A stretch of 48,751 nucleotides of DNA from Legionella sp. (lineage in GTDB: Bacteria > Pseudomonadota > Gammaproteobacteria > Legionellales > Legionellaceae): the NCBI GenBank assembly GCA_027437055.1, contig DAIAOV010000001.1, positions 295 to 49,045 on the forward strand. Direction: 5' to 3'. Numbering within the stretch: position 1 is the first letter of the stretch; the number at the start of each line of letters is the position of its first letter. The notes under the pieces were generated by a model, which worked only from the letters and a program-made list of their open reading frames with translations, searched no databases and was not told the origin of the DNA. The translations under genes were made by a program, and so were the position numbers. Below are positions 14,601 through 25,011 of this stretch, in pieces.

Positions 14601-15908
14601 ATGCTAGGCATATTAAAACATGATCCCCATAAACACGATTTTAATGACACATACGAAGCGCTTAAGCGGATTAATACAAAGTTAAAACACTGTAAAACGC
14701 TGGAAGCATACAACTCAATAGTCGAAGAGTACAAAAAGATCGATACTGCAACAGACTCTATTGTTCAATACACCACAGAACATAAAAGTGCACAGGCAAA
14801 ACTGACTACTGTGCAAGAAAAAATAGCAATATCCATGACCACACAAAAGCAAAAACTTGGAATAACAACAGACGAAATTCAAACATCCCCTCTCGACGCG
14901 GTAACTGGACATGCAACACCAGTAGAGGAAACTGATTCACAAAAAGAAGAAGAAGAAGAAACATCAAAAAATAAAAAACGTCATAGTCATAAAACTAGGA
15001 GCGAACGTGATTCTAGTTCAGAACAAGAAACCACTCGTAAACACCATCATGAATCCAAGTCACAAGACTCCGAATCTTCTAAAAAAACAACGAAAGCATA
15101 CCATCACCATCATTATAAAGTAGATACTGTTGAGCCTGAGATCGTTTCTGTAGAAACTCAGGTAGAACAAGCGGCTACTTCTCCAGAGCACAAAGAGGCA
15201 CCTATTGTTGTAGATACTCCAGTAGAACAAGTTGCCACCTCTTCAGAGCACAAAGAGACACCTATTGTTGTAGATACTCCAGTAGAACAAGCGGCCATTG
15301 CTCCAGAAGACAAAGAGACATCAAAAGCAATAGAAGTATCTGTTGAACAGGCTACTTCCCCTGAGGAAGAAAATGATCCTGAAATGGAATTTTTAATACG
15401 TGGTCCCTCTTTCGAAGAAGAATCACAGAATCAAGAAACCATACAAGCCACTATTGAAAGGAGTAAACGGGAACGGCAGCTAAGTGTATATACTGAATGG
15501 CTTAAGAAATTAGAAGAAAAACGTGATGAGTTGCATGCGCGATATCCACAAGATACAGAAGACGATGCAAGTAAAGCTTATGGGGCTGCATGTCAATTAG
15601 TTAATATTCTCAATGGGTATATTGAACAATATAAAGATCAGGATATTACTTTGAAGCAATTTAAAGAAAATTCATCACGCGTTATCCAAGATAAACGTCA
15701 AGGTGTGCTCAGCGAGCATCGAGGATTTAAAGAAATATTAATGAATCTTTTACTGGCAATTGGAACACTTGGGGTTGGTTATGCCATCGCCGCGATCTTC
15801 AAACAAAGTCTCACTCCAATAAAATGCAATACGGCTACAGTAAATCTACTGAATGACGTAGAACATAAATTGGATGAAGTAGATAATAGTACTAGCATAA
15901 GTATCTAA
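14601..15908 (+). CDS. Acidic, His-rich repeat protein with C-terminal hydrophobic segment; effector candidate
   Basis: 435 residues, no recognised enzymatic domain. The N-terminal 100 residues are helical. A charged linker (HSHKTRSERDSS, RKHHHESKSQ, AYHHHHYK) is rich in His, Ser and Lys. Residues about 184-263 comprise four copies of a 20-residue unit of the type VDTPVEQ.A.SPEHKE.PI, which at DNA level is a 60-bp tandem repeat. A second helical part follows (KLEEKRDELHARYP) and then a C-terminal hydrophobic helix pair starting at HRGFKEILMNLLLAIGTLG and a polar tail. The same kind of R.G(W/F)..L.NL..I.TLG tail occurs in the J-domain protein of this window. Such architecture is common among Dot/Icm substrates, but secretion is only inferred. 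A clear ribosome site, AAGGAGC, lies upstream. Confidence 0.72.
   Translation: MLGILKHDPHKHDFNDTYEALKRINTKLKHCKTLEAYNSIVEEYKKIDTATDSIVQYTTEHKSAQAKLTTVQEKIAISMTTQKQKLGITTDEIQTSPLDAVTGHATPVEETDSQKEEEEETSKNKKRHSHKTRSERDSSSEQETTRKHHHESKSQDSESSKKTTKAYHHHHYKVDTVEPEIVSVETQVEQAATSPEHKEAPIVVDTPVEQVATSSEHKETPIVVDTPVEQAAIAPEDKETSKAIEVSVEQATSPEEENDPEMEFLIRGPSFEEESQNQETIQATIERSKRERQLSVYTEWLKKLEEKRDELHARYPQDTEDDASKAYGAACQLVNILNGYIEQYKDQDITLKQFKENSSRVIQDKRQGVLSEHRGFKEILMNLLLAIGTLGVGYAIAAIFKQSLTPIKCNTATVNLLNDVEHKLDEVDNSTSISI
15150..15389 (+). repeat. Four in-frame 60-bp tandem repeats
   Basis: Units start at 15150, 15210, 15270 and 15330. The middle two are nearly identical (GTAGATACTCCAGTAGAACA at the start of each); the outer two are diverged. 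They encode the 20-residue VDTPVEQ-type units of the preceding CDS entry. Confidence 0.85.
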
Positions 15909-15937
15909 TCTGTCTCTTGCTCACATCTCTGCATACG

Positions 15938-15970
15938 CCCCTCGGCTTGTCCGAGGGGTCCATTGTTTTA
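15938..15970 (+). terminator. Rho-independent terminator
   Basis: CCCCTCGG-CTTGT-CCGAGGGG (15938-15958) forms a perfect 8-bp GC-rich stem followed by TCCATTGTTTTAG. It ends the 435-residue protein's transcript. Confidence 0.75.
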
Positions 15971-16114
15971 GCATAGATCTCCTAGAGCCCGCGAATAAGC
16001 TGCCTCATTTTTATGAATGGGTTTATTCCAAGAACACAATAATTTATAGTTAAAAAGACTACTCTATTCTTTTTGGTATTTTTTTGTTACAATATGTTCA
16101 ACATATAAACCAAG

Positions 16115-18013
16115 ATGGTGCCCATGAGCAATAAGGAAACTTCAAAATCAACTATAACAAGTGACATGGTGCATAATCGTAATTGTCATGCCTATCTTTT
16201 TCAATTAAAACCATTTGTTAATCAACATATTCTCAATTTAAATCAATCTTTTTTAGATCAAGTGGCAGATTTAAATGAAGAATATAATGAACATTTTCCT
16301 TATGGCAATTTATACTCCAATGCTATTAGCGCTTTAGAAGAGCAACTGGATTTACTGTACGAATGTGCCAATCCAGAACAAACTAAAGCTTTAGATAACT
16401 TAATTTTTGCGATCTATCACAATGATAATCGTATATTAGAACATGCAGCATGGATCAACCAAATTGGATTAAAAACGCGGCCAATAGATGTTGATACCAG
16501 CGAAAGAATTGAACAGGAGTTGGAAGATAATGCTCAACTAATCAATAAAATCTCTCCCAATACTACAGGCAGCATATTCAACAGATTGAGCACCATTCTT
16601 TCTGCAAATTTCAAGCCACAGCTAGCAACCAACCTCCCCTCACTTAAAAATTACTCATACAGAGAAAATATAAATCCAACTGAATATAGATTCGCAACTC
16701 AAGCTCAGCGGCATAATGGTGAAGTACGTGTCAGTCCATTATTTAAACGTTGGCTGTTAATTAATGCACGTAAATGCCCCCTTACTCAGCCTATATGTTA
16801 TATTTATTTTAATAACTTAGGTCTTGATAGAGGTCCTTTTGATATTGCAGGCTCAAAAGAAAAAGATTTATCTTTAGCCTTACAAGAACTGGAACACGAT
16901 TTATCATTAAAAATAGCGGTTATTACTTTGCCTGCAAATCATGGGCTTATGGATGACTCTGATTATAATAACACAGAAGTTCATCTTTCCTACGAAACGG
17001 TATTTACAGAACTGCTAAACGTAGCACAGGGCAAAAAACATCAAAGCGGCATTTCTGACTTTTGGATTAGCAAAGAAATCAGAAAACAACTATTTGGTAA
17101 TGAGGAAAAACAACTCAAGATACTTTCAGAATTATTAACTATTAGCTTTAACGTACATGGAATAAATCCTTCTGATACTTTATCGACAGCACAAAGACAG
17201 GCTATTTGGTTGCATTTTACCAAGTTTGAATTAACTAATTACATAATAACCACTCTAGCACCCCATGGTTATAATTTTTCTTGCAAAGATGCTATAGATA
17301 GAGGAGCGCTTTCTTCTGCTTATTATAATTTAATGAACTCTTTTAAATCGCAACGGCCAATGCAAAGAGAGGAATTCGAAAGAGCATTAGATACTGCTGC
17401 AGCAAATGTCAAAGGTCGAGGGATGAACTTTCATCGGAATATTATTTGGAATGTATTAGACAGCTACGTAAACGCAAATCACGAAGACCTGATGAGGGAT
17501 AAGCAAAAGTCATGGTTAATTTTTTGGCGTGACATGAATTGTCCACACCCGCGAGTTCATCAATTACTTGGCACTAGAGTTAATCAACTACAAAAGCAGC
17601 TTGATTCATTGTCCTCTTCAAATCAAGCGCTGCAAAAAATAGGGTACAAGCTCATTAATGCAGTAAAAGAACAATATGAGGCTCAAATTAATGGCCAAAG
17701 ACTATTACTTGAATTAATCTCGCGTACCTCACAACTACTCACTTCCAATTCCCCCTCACAATCATCAGTTCAAGCCTATGAGAATCTGGCTGAAGAATTA
17801 CAAATTAATAATCCTACATTGCAAATTATCGGTGGGTTAGCTAAAGCGTTTTTAGGGATTCTCTTATTTCTGCCTTCTTTTGGCTATTCAAAATCACTTA
17901 TTACCAACGGCATTTCTGCGTATAAAACTGGTTTTTTTGCTACCCAAAGAGCAAAATTGGGTGAAGATATTGTGGAATTTTCCTCAACCTATATTTGTTC
18001 TTCCGTTGCTTGA
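16115..18013 (+). CDS. CX5R-motif putative phosphatase; effector candidate
   Basis: 632 residues; a start at ATG 16124 is equally possible since neither has a strong ribosome site. The central part contains FSCKDAIDRGALSSAYYN with Cys390 and Arg396, i.e. a C-x5-R loop (CKDAIDR) like the active site of Cys-based phosphatases, including phosphoinositide phosphatase effectors. The motif is followed by helices and a long coiled-coil region (residues about 480-560), then a C-terminal hydrophobic hairpin (LAKAFLGILLFLPSFGYS) that could anchor it in membranes. N-terminal 200 residues: helical, no known domain. It is directly followed, 53 bp on, by another effector-like gene in the same direction. 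Phosphatase activity and secretion are inferences from the motif and layout. Confidence 0.65.
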   Translation: MVPMSNKETSKSTITSDMVHNRNCHAYLFQLKPFVNQHILNLNQSFLDQVADLNEEYNEHFPYGNLYSNAISALEEQLDLLYECANPEQTKALDNLIFAIYHNDNRILEHAAWINQIGLKTRPIDVDTSERIEQELEDNAQLINKISPNTTGSIFNRLSTILSANFKPQLATNLPSLKNYSYRENINPTEYRFATQAQRHNGEVRVSPLFKRWLLINARKCPLTQPICYIYFNNLGLDRGPFDIAGSKEKDLSLALQELEHDLSLKIAVITLPANHGLMDDSDYNNTEVHLSYETVFTELLNVAQGKKHQSGISDFWISKEIRKQLFGNEEKQLKILSELLTISFNVHGINPSDTLSTAQRQAIWLHFTKFELTNYIITTLAPHGYNFSCKDAIDRGALSSAYYNLMNSFKSQRPMQREEFERALDTAAANVKGRGMNFHRNIIWNVLDSYVNANHEDLMRDKQKSWLIFWRDMNCPHPRVHQLLGTRVNQLQKQLDSLSSSNQALQKIGYKLINAVKEQYEAQINGQRLLLELISRTSQLLTSNSPSQSSVQAYENLAEELQINNPTLQIIGGLAKAFLGILLFLPSFGYSKSLITNGISAYKTGFFATQRAKLGEDIVEFSSTYICSSVA

Positions 18014-18066
18014 CTGATTAAATTACTCTAACATCATTGAACCTATTTCATTACTAAGGAGTGGTT

Positions 18067-19740
18067 ATGCCCTTGGCGGACTATAACGTACAGGAGTTTG
18101 TAACAGAACAAGTTAATGTTTACTTACAAGACAATAAATTTACTTTTTCTGAGCTAAAAACATTAATCCTTAGTAAATCTCTTATCTCCGAACTTCATTC
18201 TCAAATGGTTGTTATTCTGACTCAAGCGAAACAACAGGATCAAGCAGAGGTAAAAAAAAAACTTGAGACACAAGCTAATAAAAAGCAACTTGAAGAAGAT
18301 AAAAGACAAATAAAAGAAGAGCATGCTGCAGCATTAAAAGACGAAGAATCAAAAGAACATTTAAATGCTGAATTAAAAGATAATTCATCACAATTGAACG
18401 CCAATGAAAACGAACTATTTCAACTTAAAATTCAACTAGCCAGGCTTATTGAAACTGAATCACGACAAGGTCAAGTTCATCAATATGAACAGGCGCATCA
18501 GCATGGTCATGAACATCAACGTGAGCACAGCCACCATTTAAAACCATCACTGACGACTCAAGATGAATCTAAAGCGGCTATTGCTCAGGTCAACAGAGAT
18601 ATTGAACAATGCAATTTTAAAATTCGAGCATTGTTAATCCAAAAAATTGATATACAAAAATCAATAGGTGACATTGAAACTCGCGCTAAAAAAAGGCTAG
18701 TGCTTCAACTAGAAAGAAACTCCCGGGAGCAAGCAAGAATTGGATATGAGACGACAAAGGGAGGACTACGTGATGCTCTATCCACTGAAAACTGGACGCA
18801 GTTATCAACTAACATTCAAAAACAGCATCGAGCGCTAGAAATAAAATGCGCTGAACTCATCAAAGCAATCGAGGAAATCAATTATATGCTTTTTTTGACG
18901 CAATTACCCCGTCATCTGGAGCATTTTTCACTTCAACTTACAGAAATAGATGCACTTAAAACTATTTTAAAATTAATAAAGCAAAACATACAACATGAGC
19001 AGGAAGCGAAAGACACTAGTGATAGTTTAAATAAACAAAAAGCGTTAATAGCTGAACACTATGGAAAATTAAGAGGATTTAAAGCAAAAATTACTGCATT
19101 ACATCAAGACAATCCAAGTTTGACCGCTAACAACGAACGCCTGATACAACGCAATAGCGAGCTCGTTACCTCTTTGGAGCAGAATACTAATTCACGCCAA
19201 AGTTATGCAACACCAACTTTATTATTATTTGCTTTAACTTTTTTACTGACCATCCCCCTTATCCTGCTTCTTAGTGGTGTTATTCCATTTTTTGCAGCCC
19301 CCGTTTTAGTATTTACTTTATTTATTACTCCTCCAGCAGCTTTATTTATAGGTACTCTAATTACCGGCATATCCTCAGCGGTTTACGCTTGCAAAGCATG
19401 TACTGATCAGAATGAAATGGATACTAATCAACAAATTATAGAGAACAATAAGAGCCAAATGAACAGGAATACTCAGGAACTGCGAACGTTACAAACAACC
19501 ACCATTCCAGAACTTGAAATGCACATCAAAAGTGAGGAGCTTATTCGAGATCGTCTCGTAGAGCCATTAGCAAGAGCAGAACTTCTGTCTCAACAAACAT
19601 TAGTGCAAGCTCAAAAAATAGAACCTATTTCTATTACTTATGGTTCATTCTTAACTCATGACAAAAAGACTGCTCCTAGTAGTCCATTAGATTCTTCCAT
19701 CTTAGAAGAAGAACTTCCTAAACTTTCTGTAGTATTTTGA
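18067..19740 (+). CDS. Coiled-coil protein with two or three membrane segments; effector candidate
   Basis: 557 residues from ATG 18067, preceded by a strong TAAGGAG ribosome site 5 bp upstream. The GTG at 18061 lies inside that site and is unlikely to be used. Residues 50-220 and 260-380 are predicted coiled coil (QLEEDKRQIKEEHAAALKDE). A His-rich island (QYEQAHQHGHEHQREHSHH) lies near residue 140. Residues about 380-450 contain strongly hydrophobic stretches (PTLLLFALTFLLTIPLILLL and FFAAPVLVFTLFITPPAALF) that should cross a membrane, followed by another coiled coil. It lies 53 bp behind the CX5R gene, probably in one transcript. No enzymatic motif was seen. A coiled-coil/hydrophobic-hairpin layout is typical of Legionella effectors that sit on host membranes; function unknown. 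Confidence 0.7.
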   Translation: MPLADYNVQEFVTEQVNVYLQDNKFTFSELKTLILSKSLISELHSQMVVILTQAKQQDQAEVKKKLETQANKKQLEEDKRQIKEEHAAALKDEESKEHLNAELKDNSSQLNANENELFQLKIQLARLIETESRQGQVHQYEQAHQHGHEHQREHSHHLKPSLTTQDESKAAIAQVNRDIEQCNFKIRALLIQKIDIQKSIGDIETRAKKRLVLQLERNSREQARIGYETTKGGLRDALSTENWTQLSTNIQKQHRALEIKCAELIKAIEEINYMLFLTQLPRHLEHFSLQLTEIDALKTILKLIKQNIQHEQEAKDTSDSLNKQKALIAEHYGKLRGFKAKITALHQDNPSLTANNERLIQRNSELVTSLEQNTNSRQSYATPTLLLFALTFLLTIPLILLLSGVIPFFAAPVLVFTLFITPPAALFIGTLITGISSAVYACKACTDQNEMDTNQQIIENNKSQMNRNTQELRTLQTTTIPELEMHIKSEELIRDRLVEPLARAELLSQQTLVQAQKIEPISITYGSFLTHDKKTAPSSPLDSSILEEELPKLSVVF

Positions 19741-19855
19741 ATAACTCTACTGGCGTAATGTTCTTTGAGCTACAGAGCCCCCTTATTTTAGGCTCTATTT
19801 GACGACGCCACCTCATTTAAGCTATTGTTAAAATTTAGTTTTAAGGCTAAAAGTC

Positions 19856-21079
19856 ATGATGAAGTCGTATCAAGAACTAATCACTACAGTAAAAAACAAT
19901 CAAGATACTATGGTGGATCAGCTCCATCAATTTTGTAACATCAACTCGGGAACTACTAATTTAGCCGGATTGGCTTTAATGGCTAAGGCTCTGCATTCCG
20001 CTTATGAGCCAATAGCTGATACTATAGAAAATAAACAGTTAACGCCCCTCTCCTTGATGAATATCATGGGAAATCATACCGTCCAAAATTTTGGTGATGC
20101 GCTATTCATCAGTAAACGACCTCACTTAAAACGTAGGATTTTATTAAGTGGGCATATGGATACTGTTTATTCTGCAAATAATCCATTCCAAAAGCTAACC
20201 TATGTCAATGACAATCATCTCAATGGTCCTGGTGTCGCGGACATGAAAGGTGGATTAATTGTCATGTTGCACGCTTTGTCTGCTTTTGAGCAAAGCGACT
20301 GTAGTGTCGATATGGGCTGGGACGTAGTAATCAATTCAGAGGAAGAAATTGGTTCGCCGGCCTCTAGTATATTATTTAATGAGTTAGCCCCTAATTATCA
20401 AGTTGGATTAGTTTACGAGCCGGCAATGACAGCTACCGGTACTTTAGCCAAAAATCGTAGAGGTAGTGGTAAATTAACCCTTGTTGCAACTGGAAAGGCG
20501 GCACATGTAGGAAGAGCGTTTGATGAAGGAAGAAATGCCATCTGTTATTTAGCAGAAGCAGTTTCAGACATTCATGCGTTAAATGGACAATGTGAGGGAG
20601 TCACTATCAATGTAGGTAAAATCGCAGGTGGTGAAGCATTGAATGTAGTTCCTGATAAAGCAGTCGCGCAACTCGACGTAAGAATCAGCTTACCGGAACA
20701 TGAATTTTGGGTTAGAGAACAACTCGATAAAATTATTAATACATTAAAAAGAGCAGATTATACTTTAAGTATACACGGTGGTTTTGGAAGACCAGTAAAA
20801 CGGGTTTGTGCTGGTACCGAACGTCTTTTTAACCGTATTCATCATTTGGGTAAAGAGTTAGGCTTAAATATAGATTGGAAAGATAGCGGCGGCTGTTGTG
20901 ATGGAAACAATCTTGCTCAACATGGTCTAGCAGTGCTTGACACCTTAGGGGTTAGAGGCGGAAATATACATAGTCCTGAAGAATATATATTGCTTGATAG
21001 TTTATCCGAACGTGCTGCTCTGAGCGCCTTATTATTAGTTGATTTGGCTCAGGGTAGTTTGGAGGATCTCAAAAAATGA
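19856..21079 (+). CDS. M20-family zinc hydrolase of the AST operon
   Basis: 407 residues. Metal and catalytic residues of M20 enzymes are in place: SGHMDTVY (His100, Asp102), GPGVADMKGG (Asp129), the INSEEEIGS acid pair around 162-164, a YEPA motif, and the C-terminal His in HSPEEY. Relatives include carboxypeptidase G2, ArgE and DapE. DapE-type members remove N-succinyl groups. It overlaps astA by 4 bp (TGATACTT/ATGATA), so it belongs to the arginine succinyltransferase operon. No AstE gene is in the operon. An inference is that this enzyme supplies the succinylglutamate desuccinylase step, but a peptidase or deacylase role is also possible. The start may be 19856 or the next codon (Met-Met). 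Confidence 0.85.
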   Translation: MMKSYQELITTVKNNQDTMVDQLHQFCNINSGTTNLAGLALMAKALHSAYEPIADTIENKQLTPLSLMNIMGNHTVQNFGDALFISKRPHLKRRILLSGHMDTVYSANNPFQKLTYVNDNHLNGPGVADMKGGLIVMLHALSAFEQSDCSVDMGWDVVINSEEEIGSPASSILFNELAPNYQVGLVYEPAMTATGTLAKNRRGSGKLTLVATGKAAHVGRAFDEGRNAICYLAEAVSDIHALNGQCEGVTINVGKIAGGEALNVVPDKAVAQLDVRISLPEHEFWVREQLDKIINTLKRADYTLSIHGGFGRPVKRVCAGTERLFNRIHHLGKELGLNIDWKDSGGCCDGNNLAQHGLAVLDTLGVRGGNIHSPEEYILLDSLSERAALSALLLVDLAQGSLEDLKK

Positions 21080-22119
21080 TACTTTTTCGCAGTGCCAAAG
21101 AATCTGATTTAGATGCAATACATCATCTCGCGGAACAAAGCGGAATCGGGATGACTACTTTACCTAAAAATAAAGAGCTACTGAAACAGCGTCTTCTTTG
21201 GGCATGCGATTCATTTAAAAAAGTGGTCACTAAACCTCTTAGTGAGTATTATTTTTTTGTCTTAGAAGATCAAAGCAGTAAAAAAATAGTTGGCACCTCT
21301 GCTATAGAAGCAAAAACAGGCCATGAATCGCCATTTTATTCCTATAAAGTTTCCAAACGCACTCGAATATGCCACTCTTTGAATATACGTAGTGAATATG
21401 AAGTACTCAGCCTAGTCAATGACAACCAGGGCTGTTCTGAAATTTGTACTCTTTTTCTTGAACCTAAATATAGGAAAAATGATAATGGTTTGTTACTTTC
21501 AAAAGCGCGCTTTTTATTTATGGCACAACATCCTACGCGTTTTGCTTCTATAGTCATTGCTGAAATGCGTGGTATTTCTGATGAGTATGGACAATCCCCT
21601 TTCTGGGATAATGTTGGATTTCATTTCTTTCATATGCCATTTTCTGAAGCCGATCGCCTTACTTTAGCGACCAATAAGCAATTTATTGCGGACTTAATGC
21701 CGCGAAATCCTATCTACGTGAAACTGCTTTCTCCTGAGGCACAAGCAGTCATCGGCAAACCTCATCACTCTACAGTACCAGCCCTGACCATTTTACAGCG
21801 AGAAGGATTTCGTTATAACAATTACATTGATATTTTTGATGCTGGCCCTACTATTGAAGCTCCTCTCTCAGAAATAAAAACACTCAATCTAAGCCACCTA
21901 ATGATTATCAAAAGTCTCAGTGATGAGGTAAGCAGCCATAAGTATTTGCTCGCTAATACTGAATTGGATTTCCGAGCCACTATTGAGTACGCCTTATTTA
22001 ACCTAAAAGAAAATAGCTGCATTATCAGTAAAGCGACCGCGGCTCTTTTAAACGTAACAATTGGTGACAGCATTCGTATTGCACCAGTACAAATAAGCGA
22101 CGCGCCTTCATTCCAATAA
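21076..22119 (+). CDS. astA: Arginine N-succinyltransferase
   Basis: 347 residues, matching AstA (about 344). The N-terminus [20 protein letters not shown] and the blocks [40 protein letters not shown] and [18 protein letters not shown] are characteristic of the family. It catalyses the first step of the AST pathway: succinyl-CoA plus L-arginine to N2-succinylarginine in the cytoplasm. It overlaps the upstream M20 gene by 4 bp and is followed 10 bp later by astD, so the three are likely co-translated. It points to use of host arginine as carbon and nitrogen source. Confidence 0.94.
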   Translation: MILFRSAKESDLDAIHHLAEQSGIGMTTLPKNKELLKQRLLWACDSFKKVVTKPLSEYYFFVLEDQSSKKIVGTSAIEAKTGHESPFYSYKVSKRTRICHSLNIRSEYEVLSLVNDNQGCSEICTLFLEPKYRKNDNGLLLSKARFLFMAQHPTRFASIVIAEMRGISDEYGQSPFWDNVGFHFFHMPFSEADRLTLATNKQFIADLMPRNPIYVKLLSPEAQAVIGKPHHSTVPALTILQREGFRYNNYIDIFDAGPTIEAPLSEIKTLNLSHLMIIKSLSDEVSSHKYLLANTELDFRATIEYALFNLKENSCIISKATAALLNVTIGDSIRIAPVQISDAPSFQ

Positions 22120-22129
22120 GGAAAAAAAG

Positions 22130-23617
22130 ATGTCTAAATTTCAAATGATGCAAAGCAAAGGTCAATATATTAATGGTTTATGGATAAAGGGAACTGGCAA
22201 CACCCTAGAGTCAATTAATCCATCCTATGGCACCCTTCTTTGGCAAGGAAATGTTGCTACCGACAATGAAATTGCCATGGCCTGCGTATCAGCACACCAA
22301 GCACTAGGCTCCTGGTCAACTTTAGATTTCGAACAACGCGCTCAATATACAAAAGCTTTTGCTCTACAAATAGAAAAAAATCGCGATCACTTGGCCCAAT
22401 TAATTTCTCTTGAAACTGGGAAACCTTTATGGGAGTCGCAAACCGAAGTAACAGCCGTTATAGGCAAAATTAATTTATCGATAAAAGCTTATAAAGAGAG
22501 AACTTGGCCTAAAGAATCCTCAACTCCAGAGGCTAATGCCTGTCTGCGTTTTAAACCTCAAGGGGTTGTAGTAGTTCTAGGGGCATTTAACTTCCCTGCT
22601 CATCTCAGTAATGGACATATAGTCCCCGCCCTACTTGCTGGGAATACTATTTTGTATAAACCTAGTGAACAAACACCGGCTGTTGCTGAGTTTATTATGC
22701 AGTGTTGGCATGACAGTGACATCCCCAAAGGAGTCATCAACTGTTTACAAGGAGATGCCTCTTGCGGAGCAACACTATTATCTCAAGATATTCAAGGTGT
22801 TTATTTTACGGGAAGTTATCCGACAGGATTACGAATCCATCAACAATTTAGCCAAAGGCCTGAAGTCATTCTCGCTCTAGAAATGGGCGGCAATAATCCT
22901 CTGGTGATTGATGAGATCAGTGACATTAACGCCGCGGTATACCATACTATTCTTTCAACCATGATTACCTCCGGTCAACGTTGTACTTGTGCCAGACGCG
23001 TCATTATTCCCAATACCCATCAAGGTGACGAATTTCTACGGCGTTTTATAAAAGCATGTACTCAACTAAAAGTAAGTCCTTTTGATATTGAACCACAGCC
23101 TTTTATGGGGTCTGTGATCAGTCATGTTCAAGCATTAAAACACTTGTATGCCCAAAAAAAACTAATATCCATTGGTGGAGAGTCGCTCCTGTCAATGAAC
23201 CTGCTTGTTGAATATACTGGATTGTTGTCTCCAGGAATTATTGATATGACTTCAGTTAAAAGTCCTCCTGATGAGGAAGTTTTTGCCCCATTTGTTCAAG
23301 TTTATCGATATACTCACTTTGATGATGCTATTCAACTGGCAAATCAAACACGTTATGGATTGTCTGCAGGCTTATTGAGTGACAAAGAACATCGCTATCA
23401 GCAATTTTATCGCTCTATACGTGCAGGATTAATTAATTGGAATAGACCCACTACTGGTGCTGCAAGTAGTCTTCCCTTCGGAGGAGTTGGTCTCAGTGGA
23501 AATCATAGGCCAAGTGCTTTTTTTGCAGCGGATTATTGCGCATACCCTGTGGCCAGCATGGAACAACCACTTTTAGCCACTCCGAGCCAAATACTGCCTG
23601 GAATAGTATTAGAATAA
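22130..23617 (+). CDS. astD: N-succinylglutamate 5-semialdehyde dehydrogenase
   Basis: 495 residues, a standard aldehyde dehydrogenase. It shows the NAD fold region ([20 protein letters not shown]), Glu251 in [10 protein letters not shown] and the nucleophile Cys285 in [19 protein letters not shown] and GGNNPLVI are characteristic of AstD. It oxidises N-succinylglutamate semialdehyde to N-succinylglutamate with NAD. AAGGAAAAAAAG precedes the start. In most AST operons the order is astCADBE; here astC (aminotransferase) is missing and the M20 gene occupies the first position. The aminotransferase step may be done by ArgD elsewhere. Confidence 0.94.
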   Translation: MSKFQMMQSKGQYINGLWIKGTGNTLESINPSYGTLLWQGNVATDNEIAMACVSAHQALGSWSTLDFEQRAQYTKAFALQIEKNRDHLAQLISLETGKPLWESQTEVTAVIGKINLSIKAYKERTWPKESSTPEANACLRFKPQGVVVVLGAFNFPAHLSNGHIVPALLAGNTILYKPSEQTPAVAEFIMQCWHDSDIPKGVINCLQGDASCGATLLSQDIQGVYFTGSYPTGLRIHQQFSQRPEVILALEMGGNNPLVIDEISDINAAVYHTILSTMITSGQRCTCARRVIIPNTHQGDEFLRRFIKACTQLKVSPFDIEPQPFMGSVISHVQALKHLYAQKKLISIGGESLLSMNLLVEYTGLLSPGIIDMTSVKSPPDEEVFAPFVQVYRYTHFDDAIQLANQTRYGLSAGLLSDKEHRYQQFYRSIRAGLINWNRPTTGAASSLPFGGVGLSGNHRPSAFFAADYCAYPVASMEQPLLATPSQILPGIVLE

Positions 23618-23652
23618 TCATAGAAGAGCTTATTGCTTTTGAGGACAATATA

Positions 23653-25011
23653 ATGAATGTTTTTGAACTAAATATGGATGGTTTAGTGGGCTTAACCCAT
23701 CATTATGCAGGTCTTTCTTCTGGTAACATTGCATCCACGTCGAATGCACTAAGCGTGTCAAATCCTCAAGCAGCAGCGCGACAATGTCTAGAAAAAATGC
23801 GACTATTACATTCTATGGGGCTCAAACAAGGTATACTCCCTCCGCATCAACGGCCCAATCTGCATTTACTCCACAAACTTGGCTTTAAAGGCACACCAAC
23901 AGAACAGATCAATAAGGCCAATAAAGCGGCCCCTGAATTACTTAGTGCTTGTTATTCTGCCTCTAGTATGTGGACCGCCAATGCGGCGACTGTTTCTGCT
24001 AGCGCTGATACCATGGACCATAAAGTTCATTTTACAGCAGCCAATTTAGTGAGTAATCTCCATCGTCATCAAGAGTCAGACTTTTCTAGTAAATTACTAC
24101 GTACTCTATTTTCTAACTCTGATTATTTTACCCATCACTCCGTTTTACCCCAATCAATGACTACCAGTGATGAAGGAGCTGCCAATCACAACCGTTTATG
24201 TCGAAGTCATGCTCATCGAGGAATCAATTTATTTGTTTATGGAAAAAAGGCATTGAGAACAGCCAATCCTTATCCTGAACCTAAAATTTTCCCGGCAAGA
24301 CAAGCTAAAGAGGCCTCCGAAGCAATAGCACGAAATCATCTACTGGATCCTAATCACGTCATTTTTGCCTGCCAAAATGCCAATGCAATTGATCAAGGGG
24401 TATTTCATAACGATGTTATTTCAGTCGCGAATGAGTCCGTATTCTTAGTACATGCTGAAGCTTTTCATAATCAAAAAGAAATTTTAAAGACTCTAAGAGA
24501 ACAAGCTGAGTTCCCTTTAGTTATAATCGAGTTGTCTAATGAGCAGCTGAGCATTAAAGATGCGGTTGCTAGTTACCTATTCAACTCTCAACTGATTACT
24601 CTTCCTAGCCAAAAAGGCATGATATTAATCGCTCCGTCTGAATGTCAAAACAATCTTAACGCTAAAACCTGTATAGAGCTACTTTTAGCAGACTCAACCA
24701 ATCCTATTAATGAAGTGTATTATCTTGATCTGAAACAAAGCATGCGTAACGGCGGTGGTCCGGCGTGCTTAAGATTACGCATCCCTCTAAATGAAAGAGA
24801 ACTTTCAGCCATGCATCAGGGAGTTTTAGTTAATGAGCAGTTATTGGATAGCTTAGATCAATGGATATTAAAACACTATCGTACCGAATTGCATGCCAAA
24901 GATTTGGCTGATCCATTATTAATGGCTGAGAGTTTACATGCTCTTGATGAGCTAACCCAGATACTCAAACTAGGTTCTATTTATCCATTTCAAAGGGAGT
25001 TGACAGAATAA
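23653..25011 (+). CDS. astB: N-succinylarginine dihydrolase
   Basis: 452 residues from ATG 23653, which follows GAGGA by 7 bp. The frame is open further upstream inside astD, but the family begins with the [20 protein letters not shown] block used here. Other signatures are [33 protein letters not shown] and the C-terminal [17 protein letters not shown] that holds the region around the active-site Cys. It hydrolyses N2-succinylarginine to N2-succinylornithine, CO2 and two ammonia. E. coli AstB has 447 residues. The stop is immediately followed by the ATG of the next gene, indicating coupling. Confidence 0.95.
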   Translation: MNVFELNMDGLVGLTHHYAGLSSGNIASTSNALSVSNPQAAARQCLEKMRLLHSMGLKQGILPPHQRPNLHLLHKLGFKGTPTEQINKANKAAPELLSACYSASSMWTANAATVSASADTMDHKVHFTAANLVSNLHRHQESDFSSKLLRTLFSNSDYFTHHSVLPQSMTTSDEGAANHNRLCRSHAHRGINLFVYGKKALRTANPYPEPKIFPARQAKEASEAIARNHLLDPNHVIFACQNANAIDQGVFHNDVISVANESVFLVHAEAFHNQKEILKTLREQAEFPLVIIELSNEQLSIKDAVASYLFNSQLITLPSQKGMILIAPSECQNNLNAKTCIELLLADSTNPINEVYYLDLKQSMRNGGGPACLRLRIPLNERELSAMHQGVLVNEQLLDSLDQWILKHYRTELHAKDLADPLLMAESLHALDELTQILKLGSIYPFQRELTE

